Assembly: GCA_038502055.1 (NCBI GenBank)
Contig: JAXRKN010000032.1
Location: 1,178,001 to 1,242,000 of the forward strand
Source: Tanytarsus gracilentus
Taxonomy: Eukaryota > Arthropoda > Insecta > Diptera > Chironomidae
Length of the DNA stretch: 64,000 nt
Direction of reading: 5' to 3'
Part shown: one piece after another, positions 30,401 to 40,283 of the stretch
Layout: each line of letters opens with the position of its first letter
How positions within the stretch are numbered: the stretch's first letter is position 1
Translations under genes and position numbers: made by a program
Notes under the pieces: generated by a model
Told to the model about the DNA's origin: nothing
Database searches by the model: none
The model's input: the letters and a program-made list of their open reading frames with translations, nothing else

Positions 30401-30670
30401 CAAAATTTCAAAATTAATTTTTTTCGCCAGATGTTTTGACAAGAACAACGATGGATTGATTTCATCTTCTGAGCTTCGTCGTGTCATGACAAATTTGGGC
30501 GAGAAGCTTTCGGATGAAGAAGTTGACGATATGATAAAGGAAGCGGATATTGATGGCGATGGAATGGTCAACTATAATGGTAAATTTTAATTTTTAATTA
30601 ATTTGCAATTGAACTCAATTTTATTTCTTAATTTGCAGAGTTTGTGTCGATTCTTATGGCACGTAACTAG
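9472..30670 (+). CDS. N-terminally extended calmodulin-like four-EF-hand protein
   Basis: Fourteen coding exons join in phase to 337 aa: 9472-9558, 11801-11842, 13596-13619, 13781-13834, 14047-14076, 15175-15207, 24307-24348, 24561-24809, 27746-27779, 28455-28556, 28702-28837, 30431-30579 and 30639-30670 (stop TAG). That list has 13 members; a further untranslated first exon is possible. All junctions are GT-AG. Residues 1-187 are a basic, low-complexity extension with Tyr/His/Asp-rich microexons and a KKKNKKK cluster. Residues 188-337 are a full calmodulin module. Its four EF loops begin at about 208, 244, 281 and 317 (DKDEDGSITLAE, DQNDNGMIEFNE, DKNNDGLISSSE, DIDGDGMVNYNE), and all have acidic or amide ligands at 1, 3 and 5 and Glu at 12. 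It should bind four Ca2+ and act as a sensor. It is not canonical calmodulin, which has no extension and a more conserved sequence. Drosophila CG11638 is a candidate orthologue, recalled without a search. The first eight exons are all phase 0, so cassette splicing would keep the frame. Confidence 0.85.
14326..21492 (-). CDS. TpnC25D: Troponin C, 25D-type, with alternative C-termini
   Basis: Minus-strand exons: 21471-21492 (start), 21262-21405, 16905-16980, 16757-16797, 16619-16699, 16503-16553, an optional 15755-15774, and 14326-14591. All are GT-AG and phase-compatible. The protein opens MDDEHVQLLRRAFFMFD and carries the insect troponin C signature KELKEAFRLYDKEGNGYI. EF1 (17-28), EF2 (53-64) and EF3 (about 92-103) have degenerate loops, with Lys, Lys or Ser at key ligand positions. 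EF4 (128-139, DTDSSGTVDFDE) is canonical, as expected for insect troponin C. The closest match I recall is Drosophila TpnC25D. It should regulate thin filaments in muscle. With the 20-nt exon the product is 150 aa, ending EFMEMMTNFKNS. Without it the last exon is read in another frame and gives 226 aa with a polar C-terminal extension. The whole gene lies antisense within two introns of the calmodulin-like gene. Confidence 0.88.
15755..15774 (-). other. TpnC25D: 20-nt cassette exon of troponin C (EFMEMMT)
   Basis: TTCCAG acceptor and GTTAGT donor flank a 20-nt exon that completes Glu139 and encodes FMEMMT, the conserved helix after EF4 of insect troponin C. As 20 is not a multiple of 3, inclusion shifts the frame of the last exon so that a stop is met at 14574-14576. 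Read-through instead of splicing would add about 23 residues before a TAA. Confidence 0.7.
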
Positions 30671-33600
30671 TGTCAACTATGCGATCAGGCTTTCCCTTTG
30701 AAGCCTGTGAATTGATCTTTCTACTGAGCTCAAGCTGCATAAACTCAGAACTGCAGAGATCCAACAAATTATTTATTAAAAAAATATATTTTACCTTTCA
30801 CACAATTAATTTCTAAGTTAAGCATATGCGATGATAGTTTTCTATATTTTTTCTCTTCGACTAAATTAACTACTTTCGAAGTTCATTGAACACACAAAAA
30901 AGTAATCAAGAAGAATTACTCGCATTTTCCTCTATCGCATGTTTTTGAAGTATCATTGCATTGCGAGAAAAAAACGAAAAATCCAAGTGAGGACGTTTGA
31001 AGATTTAAATTTCCTTAATTTTTTTTGAATACTAGTTAAAAGACAAACAACTTAAAATTTTCTAAAGGTTGATGCAAAAGAGGGAAATTTAAATAAATGA
31101 AATGTCCACACTTGAGAGAAATAACAAATTTATGATTCAGTGAAAAAAATAGATATACACACATAATAATAACAATGAAATAAAAAAACAGGATAGGGAA
31201 GAAGAAAAAATAGAAATATCATTGAATGACAAATAGCAAAGACGGCGCCAGGAACGAGACAAGGAGAGCTGAGATGAGAGACGATAGAATTCCATTAAAT
31301 TGCTCGTATTGCAAAAACAGAAATGAAAATGTCGCTCTTTTAGATAAAAACAAATTATTCAATTCCCGCAAATGAAAATGAAAATAATTAGATATGCGTT
31401 TTATTGGATAATTTAACAAACAAATGTCGTCGTCATTGCGGATAACTTTTTGTGCTGGGAAAGTTTTTTCTCACTTTGCACACCGCAATTTTCCTTTTTG
31501 TACGCATAAAAAAATAAAGTCATCAAAGTAATTGAGGAGATTTTGCAGATTAAATAAAAAACTGTTAGAACGTTCAATCGCGCACATTATATTAAATGCC
31601 ATTTCCTCCATGATAATATTAAACTATATTAAAACACACACGAGAGTGCATTAAGTGAATAAAGCACAAAAAATTCCTAAAAAAAATAATTTGAGGTTTG
31701 CATGCAAAAATCAGTTTAAATTTTTTGCGGTCATTTAAAAAAAGTCAAATGACCTCAAGATTTTCTGGTTTTTAGACTGCCACCGACAACTCCATAAGTA
31801 ATTTAAATCATTGCATGAGCTATAAATGAGGATTTGATGGAGAATTGAATAATTAAAATGAGAATACGTAGTAAAGTCCTTCCGCCCTTTTCTCTTTGAC
31901 GTTCGTAGAAAAAAACACATTTTTGTAGGTCAATAGTTCCAAAAGAGCCATTTCTCATATAAAAATCAGAGTAGATGCTTTAATCCATATTTAGACATGA
32001 GCTGACACACTTTCACACACCCCAAAAATGATCTCGGAACCCTTTTGTTCACCGGATGATTAAAAATAAACAGTAAAAATTTATTTAGAGGAATTAAAAC
32101 GTAGAAAAACTGAGTGTTAGATGTTCTGAATGTGACGTGAAGTGATGAACCCCATTGATGATTTTACTTCTTAAAGCTCATTTCATTAAATCTCATATCA
32201 ACAACTTCTAGATAATTTTTTCTTTTTCCCTAAATAAATTGAGTGAATTTCATGATAAAAAAAATATTTCTAGTAAAAATTCAATCAACCGCTTCGAAAA
32301 CGTAAAATTTACTTCACTCCGAATTTAACACGCACACAAAAACATGTTCAATGATTAACCCACCATTCTACACACCGTCACTGTTTGACGACAAGAGAGA
32401 GTAAGTTTTAATTCTATCCTCAAGAAAGCACAAAAGAATTTATTTATTTTTCGACATCCATACACAAAACTTTTGGGGTTGAATAAAAATTTTCTTGATA
32501 CTTAATTTTTAAACAATCCCAAAAAAGAAGATAAAGATAGAAAAAATAAACTTTTCCATATTTTTTGACTCTTTATCAGTTTTCATATATTTTTTCACAA
32601 ACATAAAGAAAAGATTTACAAAAAAAAGGAAAACAAATCAAAAAGTTTCACTTTATCGCTTCCACAGAAAAAAGCCATAAAAAGTCGGCACATATTCAAG
32701 AAACACACTAAAAACTTTTCAATAATATCGAACACATTCGATTATCATTAAAATATGCAAATTAACTTCCTCCTTCTGGTAGATTCAAATGATAATTTTG
32801 CATTGATAAACTCAATTTGAGTTAGCAATAAATTTATTGAATCAATCTCTCTCGGTAATTAAATATGATAAAGTTCACCGAAAGGATTAATTTGCTCTCT
32901 CTTTAATTCTTTAAACACATCCTTTCACTAAAATAAACATTCACTACAATTTCACAAATTTATGAGGAAATGAAAATAAAATTATATTGAGAAACTATGA
33001 AAAAATAATACGATGAAAGCCTAGAACGTAAGATATTTGCCTAAACAAACATTTATAAAGTAAAAACTTGATTTTGATAATGAAAATTGAAAATCCTAAA
33101 CAAATATTTGGAAAGTCAACTCAATTTTGAGGTGAATTGGCAAAAAATAGTTTGGTAATTAAGTTTGTTAAAAATTTGGAAAAAATTCATAAGATACAAA
33201 AGTTTGTTGATTTTTGCGAATTTCTAAATTTTTTCCCTCTTTCCAATAATTTTAAAATATTTGAGTCTTCCGCACATCTTTCTTGACACTTTTATGAAAA
33301 TCTAATTTTTTTCGCACACTTTTGCAAGTTATCCTTCGAGAGAACATTTTTGATGATGATTCGACTGCAATTTTAATTATTTTTCATTCACAAAATTGCA
33401 CACAATTAATGTTCTCTTGAAATTCAAATTTTTTAATGTTTAAAAAAATAAATGAAGGAGAAAAATCTGCGACGGTAACGAAAGTGCAAAATCGAGATTG
33501 ATGGAATTGTTGAATATTTTTCTTGTTGACAGCCGCAAATTATTTTCAAGCAAGTTTTTTTCGATGTAAAAGTTAACTGGTCAAGACAATACGAATGTTA

Positions 33601-34152
33601 ATGGATTTGATGGATAATTTCACGTACAAAATATTTTAGGATTGGAAATGTCAGTTTTAGATTCAGTAGAGCTTTAGTCGACTGTCAAAGTTTGATTTGG
33701 AATTAGAGAGATTAATTTTATAAAAGCTCATTTAAAAAACTTAATAAAAGCTCTTTTAAATTTAAAATCTTAAGAGCTTTTATTTCAAATTTTAGAAAAT
33801 TATAAAATAAAAAAAATGGAATAAATTTTTCAATCAAAATGAACAAAATTAATTTTCTCTTGCTCTCGAAATTTTTTTCACCACTTCAAGCAAAGACAGG
33901 ACGCATAGTTTTATTAAAATTAATTACTTTTCAAGCTTCTCTCTGAAAATTTTAATTTCGTTTAGCGAGTGCAGCACTGTGAAAATAGAAATTGTGCTTA
34001 GAAATGCATAAAATGAAATCCTAAACGATTATTTTTGTGATAGAACGAGAAATGTTAAAGAATGTTATAGCTGGTGAGAGTTTGCCGAAAGGAATCCTTA
34101 TGATACGATTGTTTATTTTCTAAAAACAGATGAGATGAAAATTAATGAATGA
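30671..34152. other. 3' flank of the calmodulin-like gene, no gene seen
   Basis: The first part is probably the 3' UTR of the calmodulin-like transcript, with AATAAA at 31092-31097 and 31179-31184 as candidate polyadenylation signals. The rest, to the hAT-type element, is AT-rich and holds only short random reading frames. Confidence 0.5.
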
Positions 34153-34160
34153 CTCGTGAA

Positions 34161-34538
34161 TAGAGGTTTCGGCGGGATCTCTGAAAATCCCTTTAATTTC
34201 GTTTCAAGCGAGATCCCGCGTTTTTTCTTCGGGATCCCGGGATTTAAAAATATCTAATTTTTTCACTAATTTGTCGTTATTTTTTGAAATACGAAGGGGA
34301 ATAATTTTTTTAATTATAAGCAACAAGTATAGATTTCGATATTAAAATAAAGGTTTAAAAGTGCACGATTATTTTAACAAGAAATAATTTTTTTGCATGG
34401 CGGAAGTGCTGAAAATTGAAGGAAGATATTTCCTTTTTTAAATAAAATCCCGTTTTCGGGATCCCGGGATCCCGGGTTTACAGGTCCTTCAGTCCCGGGA
34501 TCCCGAAATTTTAAATCCCGGGATTTTCGAAACCTCTA
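34161..34538. mobile_element. hAT-type non-autonomous element (378 bp)
   Basis: The ends are inverted repeats TAGAGGTTTCG and CGAAACCTCTA, flanked by a perfect 8-bp direct repeat CTCGTGAA at 34153-34160 and 34539-34546. An 8-bp target duplication with TAGAG-type termini fits the hAT superfamily. There is no coding capacity, so it is a MITE that needs a transposase from elsewhere. Inside are several copies of the palindrome CGGGATCCCG (near 34230, 34456 and 34492), unusually GC-rich for this window. Confidence 0.85.
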
Positions 34539-34889
34539 CTCGTGAATTGCATACGAAAAAAGGATGAAAATTTATTTCCATCTCAATTTTAGATTCACAG
34601 TTTATTCATTTTTGCCTTTTTCTCGAAGCATAAAAGTAATGAAAGAAAATGTTATGTTCGCCGTGTTATAAAAAAAGCATATAAGAAATAATGGAAAAAT
34701 AACATAGTAGATGAATGAATATTAAAACATATTATAATAAAATAATGATAATTTAAAATTATTTAATGGAACCCGGAAAAAATGAGAAAATAAAAGTTTT
34801 AAACCATTTTTTATAATGGGATGAAAAATTAACATTTTCGACTAATTTTATTATTCACCAAAAAGTTATTTTTCAGCACAAAAATGTGT

Positions 34890-35303
34890 TTACAAGTAAT
34901 TTAATGAGAGCATTCGCTTTCTGCTCGTGATCAGCGTGCGACTCAATTCGTAGTTGCGAGGAAAATATCTGTAAGGATGGAAAATGAAGTCATTAGTGAT
35001 CTTATCGCTCATAAAATGTGCTTACTTCAGCGGCACCGTATGGATTGTCGGTGGATGCCGACCATACTCGGAATTTGAAGTATAATAGCCCGCATTATCT
35101 GCACGCTCAATCCCATATCCCCGAAATTGGCCTATGGAGAGCGAATTAATTTGAATAATTGGCACACTCGTTCGAAAATTTAATGACTGACCTGGATAAT
35201 CAAAACGATATGGTAGATTGGATGTTTTGTAAAGAGATGAAGTTCTTTTTGGGTCACAGCCGGTACGCGAGCAACATTTAGAGCAATTTTTTAAATGAAC
35301 CAT
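34890..35303 (-). CDS. Pierce-family microtubule inner protein (98 aa)
   Basis: Three exons: 35192-35303 (start), 35026-35131 and 34890-34968 (stop TAA), separated by introns of 60 and 57 nt with GT-AG ends. The joined 98-aa protein has the motifs LYKTSNLPYRFDYP, FRGYG, YTSNSEYGRHPPTIHTVP and YFPRNYELSR. These line up in order with vertebrate PIERCE1/2 (C9orf116/C15orf65), where I recall YRTSN, FRGYG, NQTYGSRAPTVHEMP and FYPxSxKFS. Those proteins sit inside doublet microtubules of motile cilia and flagella, so in an insect a role in sperm tails or chordotonal cilia is expected. The family match extends across the second intron, which supports splicing there. If that intron is retained, a stop codon overlapping the donor ends the protein at 73 aa. 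Confidence 0.68.
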
Positions 35304-35876
35304 TTTAATCGAAGGTAAAAATTTAATAAAAAGTCATGAAAAAAATGATTACTTTGATAAATCTCCGTCAAATTTTAATTGATCATCTTAATTCAGAGAT
35401 TGGAAGTAAAAGAGTTTAATGAGTTCTTTTTTGTAAAAATCTAACCTAAAATAACGTTTGAATAAAATTTAAATATTTTTTTACACAATTTTGTATCCTA
35501 ACTGTTCAAATTAAAGTTATACGTTATATTCAAATAAAAAAATAAAAGTAAAATTTATTTTTTGTCCCAATTCAATTCAGCAAGCAATTAGAAGCCATTA
35601 GCTTCATTTGCATGCATGGATGTTCACCTTTATAGCTTTTTCATTATCTCTCAACCTGAGTTCGCTGTCTCGCTCGAGTTAATTACACTCATGACAATAA
35701 AATGATAATTTTAATGCACGTTTAAACGTGATGTTCACTGTTCACGTGCGATTATGGCACTACATAATGAACTGATTTTCCTTATCAATATCAAGAGGTA
35801 TGTAAACAAAATTTAGTTTATATTAAAGCTGAATTTTTTTGTTCAAAAGTGTCAGTCAGATTTAAATCGTGATAAA

Positions 35877-37515
35877 ATGAAGTGTTTTTTGGTGCTCGCT
35901 TTAATATTTTCATCTAGTCATGGACGATTGTCAGATATTGACATGCATCCTCATGTCAATCGACCATCTAAAGTTAGTGCGAAGTTTCTATCAAAAAATG
36001 CTGAACTCACCAAAGAATTTTGGCTCGAAAATGCCAAAGATGCTGTTAGGGCAAAATTAAATTCAAAGCCAAACACCAATCAAGCTAAAAATGTGATTTT
36101 GTTTCTCGGCGATGGCATGGGACACACAACAATTGCTGCCGCTCGAGTTGCGATGGGTGGCGAGGAGAAAAAGCTCTCGTTCGAAACTTTTCCTTACACG
36201 GCATCATCGAAAACTTATTGTGTTGACAAAGGCGTTGCTGACAGTGCATGTAGTGCAAATGCCTTCTTGCATGGCGTTAAGAGCAATTTCGGAACGATTG
36301 GACTAAACGCATTCGCTGAAAGATCAAACTGTGCTGATAGCGTTAATTCTCGTCTAAAGACTCAGTCTATTGCATTTTTAGCTCAAGAGGTGGGCATGGC
36401 GACGGGCTTTGTAACAACAACTAGAATTACTCACGCCACACCAGCCGGCCTATATGCAAATTCAGCCGAACGAGATTGGGAGAACAATGAAGAAATTATA
36501 AAGAGCTCATGTGACCATCATCGAGTCGACGATATTGCGGAGCAGCTTGTTCATGGTGAAACTGGATCGAAGTTCAATGTGATTTTTGGTGGTGGTTCGA
36601 AGAATTTCATTAACAGCACGGAGACTGAACATGGTGATATTGGGGCGAGAACAGATGGAAGGAATTTAATTAAGGAATGGATAAGTACAAAAAGCTCGCG
36701 AAAATTTTTAAGAAGCAAATCTGAGATGAGAGAAATGAGAGCAAAAAGTGAAGAGCAAATTTTAGGAATTTTCTCGAATGACCACTTGCCATACCATTTG
36801 GATGTTGTCGATAAAAAGCTTGAAGAAATTCCATCATTGACAGAGATGACATTAAAAGCTATTGAGGTGCTTGAAAATAATAATAACGGATATTTTTTGC
36901 TAGTTGAAGGTGGAAGAATTGATCATGGACATCATGACACGATGGCTAAATATGCACTTGATGAAACAATTGAGTTTAGTAAAGCTATTGAAGCTGCACT
37001 AAGCAAAATTAATCTCGAAGAAACTCTCGTGATTGTTACGAGTGATCATTCACACACAATGTCATACGCTGGTTACGGTGTAAGTTAAATAAATTATTTT
37101 TGATTTTAAATAAATTTAAATTCACAGTCTCGAAATCATGACATTTTCGGCTATCAAGGAGAAGCCGACGATAAAATGCCATATTTTACTCTCAGTTATG
37201 CTAATGGAAAATGTAAGACACTGACCATTTTCTGATTACCTTTTAAATTGTTCATTCTTCAATCAAGCTTATGATCTTCATTATGCTGATGGTCATCGAG
37301 TCGACCCAAAATCTTTCGACCTCTCACCCCTGGATTTTAGATTTCCGGCAACTGTTCCACTCAAATCTGAAACTCACGCTGGCGAGGATGTTGGAATTTG
37401 GGCGATAGGTGCTTCGTCATATCTCTTCAGGGGTTCAATGGAACAAAATTTAATCGCTCATATCATGGCGTACGCCTTATGTATCGGCGATGGCTTTAAA
37501 GTGTGCGATAAGTGA
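35877..37515 (+). CDS. Alkaline phosphatase 1, probably secreted
   Basis: Exons 35877-37079, 37128-37212 and 37268-37515 give 511 aa. A hydrophobic signal peptide (MKCFLVLALIFSSSHG) starts the protein. Alkaline phosphatase hallmarks occur in order: VILFLGDGMG (metal-binding Asp), DSACSANAFLHG (nucleophile Ser after Asp), THATPAGLYAN, ERDWE (phosphate-binding Arg), VEGGRIDHGHH, VTSDHSH and ETHAGEDVGIWA (metal ligands). The enzyme hydrolyses phosphate monoesters with two Zn and one Mg. The C-terminus ends FKVCDK with no hydrophobic tail, so I see no GPI signal. It is the first of three same-strand paralogues and has the fewest introns. AATAAA follows the stop at 37543-37548. Confidence 0.93.
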
Positions 37516-37542
37516 GCAATCAATGACTGTTGAATTTATGTG

Positions 37543-37548
37543 AATAAA
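37543..37548 (+). terminator. Polyadenylation signal of alkaline phosphatase 1
   Basis: AATAAA lies 27 nt after the TGA stop of alkaline phosphatase 1 and about 180 nt before the start codon of the next paralogue, which supports separate transcripts. Confidence 0.55.
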
Positions 37549-37731
37549 AAAACAACTTTTTTATCAATGAAAGTTTGAATGAATTTTTATTTTGAGCCGC
37601 TTTTATCGCTTGTCGGGAATTAGAGGATTTTTTGATAAAATAATTTGATTGGTGGCGATGTTAAAAATCTTTTGGAATTGAAAAGTAATCTACAGTTTTA
37701 TTTCAGAGTTGATTGTGAAAAGAAGGAAAAA

Positions 37732-39821
37732 ATGAAAGCAGCATTTTTAGTTCTTGTACTTGTTGGAAGTGCTTTGGCCAGCCCAAAAAAATATTCTTAT
37801 GGTAGGTAATTTAAAATTATTTTAAGAATCTGAGTGTAAAAATTTTTATATAGTCTCGACAGCTCATCTTCAAGAGGAAGAAATTCCCGAAGAAATTATG
37901 CACCCTGACTTCCTTGATGAACCAATCAGTGAAGCTTCTGAAAGAATCATAACTGGTGAAGAAAGAACAAGGCAGCATTGGATAGATCATGGAAGGGATT
38001 TTGTTACAAAAAAGCTCAGTACTTTCCCAAACACTAAAAAGGCTAAGAATGTCATTATGTTTCTTGGCGATGGAATGAGCCATCAAACTGTTGCTGCTGC
38101 ACGAATGGCGATGGGCAATGAAAATATTAAATTAGTGTTTGAGGAATTTCCCTACACCGCAAGTTCGATGACGTATTGTGAGTAAAAAATATGCAGGGGT
38201 TGGACACTTGGTTTAAAAATCAAATTAACACTAAGGGAGATTTAAATTTTAATCCTTTGGGGTGTCGAAGGATTTATTTTAATAAAACATTTTTTAATCC
38301 AGGAATTAAATTAATATTATTTTTAATCCAAGATTTAAAAATAAATTAAAATTATAAAATTCTTTTAAACAGGTGCCGACGAACAAACTGCTGACTCTGC
38401 ATGCTCGGTAAGATTTTGTAAAAATTTAACTCTATTAAATTTTTAATAGTTTTTAATGTTAGGTTACTGCTTTTTTGCATGGAGTTAAGTCAAACAGCAT
38501 GACTATTGGAGTTAATGGCAACATGAGATTTAATGATTGTAATGATGCGAACAACCGCAACAAGTATACAACTTCATTTACTAAACTTGCTCAGGATGCT
38601 GGAATGGCTACAGGATTTGTAACCAATACTAGAATTACACACGCGACGGTAAATTTTAGGAATTTAATTTGACAAATTTATTAACATCCCTTTAAAACAG
38701 CCCGCCGGAGTTTATGCAAACACTGCGAGTCGTTACTGGGAAGATGACAATGAGGTTACTTTAGATCGTTGCGACCCCAATATCATCGATGACATTGCCG
38801 AGCAACTCATTGACGGTGAAGTCGGCTCAAAACTAAAAGTCATGCTTGGCGGTGGCTCGAGAGCTTTTATTCCAAACTCAATGTCTATGCATGGTACAAC
38901 AGGTCGAAGACGTGATGGCAAAAATCTCGTTAATGAATGGCTCGCGAAAAGTCCATCGACTCGTACCTTCATTCAAAATCGAACTCAATTGATGGAGGTT
39001 GATGGTGAAAATTTCGAGGGAGAACTCTTCGGATTGTTTCATGGTTCACACATGCCCTACAATCTCGATACAATTCGACTCAATAGGCAGGCAATCGATC
39101 CGACTCTCACTGAGATGACAGCTAAGGCCATTGAAATTCTTGGAAGAGAGGAAAATGAATTTTTTTTGCTGGTTGAGAGCGGTCGCATAGATCACGGCCA
39201 TCACGGAACACAAGCGAGATTTGCTATCGACGAATTGATCGAATTTAATAAAGCAATTTCGAAAGCTCTCGAGATGGTTGATTTGGAAGAGACTCTCGTT
39301 GTCGTGACTGCCGATCATAGTCACGTATTCACTTATGCAGGCTATCCAACCCGTGGAAATGACATCTTTGGATTGTCTCCAAGTAGCACAACTGACAACA
39401 TGCCATTCTTTACGCTCTCATATGCAAATGGACCTGGTTTTACAACTCATCGTAGAGATAACGCTCGTGTTGATCCAAGAACGTTCGCTTTATCGACGAG
39501 AGAGCAAGGAAGTTTCATGTTTCCCGCTATGGTTCCATTGTCATCTGAGGTGAGATTTAAAATATGAAATTTATTTAACTAAACTAATATTTTTTATTTA
39601 AATTTAAGACACATGGTGGAGATGATGTGAGTTTTTTAAAGGCATTTAAAAATTATTTAAATTAAAATTAATTAAAATAGGTTGGAATTTGGGCCATTGG
39701 ACCTTGGTCGCACCTTCTTCAAGGAACTGTCGAACAGAGCGTCATTCCGTATGTCATGCAATATGCTGCATGCGTTGGTAATGGATTAAAATCTTGTGAT
39801 GAAGAAATGATGAAAAAATAA
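37732..39821 (+). CDS. Alkaline phosphatase 2, probably secreted
   Basis: Seven exons: 37732-37801, 37854-38177, 38373-38407, 38463-38648, 38701-39549, 39609-39626 and 39681-39821, giving 540 aa. The signal peptide is MKAAFLVLVLVGSALA. Motifs: VIMFLGDGMSHQ, ADSACSVTAFLHG (spanning an exon junction), THATPAGVYAN, SRYWE, VESGRIDHGHH, VTADHSH and THGGDDVGIWA. All usual metal ligands and the Ser nucleophile are present. The sixth exon is only 18 nt and encodes THGGDD, including a Zn-binding His. The C-terminus ends EEMMKK with no hydrophobic tail, so no GPI anchor is predicted. It has more introns than its neighbours, including extra ones inside the catalytic core. Confidence 0.92.
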
Positions 39822-40283
39822 AATTGTTTCAAAAATTAAATTTAAAAAGTTTTTAATTTTAAAGCAAAAAAAATCAACTGAATTTTTTTTTGAGATTTTT
39901 AATGAAATTCCCTTCTGATAACTTTTATCGGCAATCCCTCAACGTTAACGCGTGTCTCAACTTATAACAAAAAATTTTTTATCAAATCCCGCAATCGGTT
40001 TTTACGACTTTAAAAAAAAATATTTTCGTCATCATCAAAAGCTCACGCGAGCCACTCGAAAGCTTTTAAATACACACGTGAGTAAAATAAAGCGAAAGCA
40101 TGATAATCACGTTGTACGGATAAAAATCAGAAAGCAAACATTTTACTTTGTTTTAAATTGCTCGCTGATAAATTTCAGTTGTCGTTTTATGGCTTGCCTC
40201 TTCTTGATATTAATAGCTTATCATTCAAATCTATGTTAGTCTATTTCAATCACTTAAGGGAGACACACGTTGAGGTGTGAATA

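Noticed and set aside
9472..30670. Canonical calmodulin
   Set aside because: The EF module differs at many positions from the near-invariant calmodulin sequence and has a 187-residue extension.
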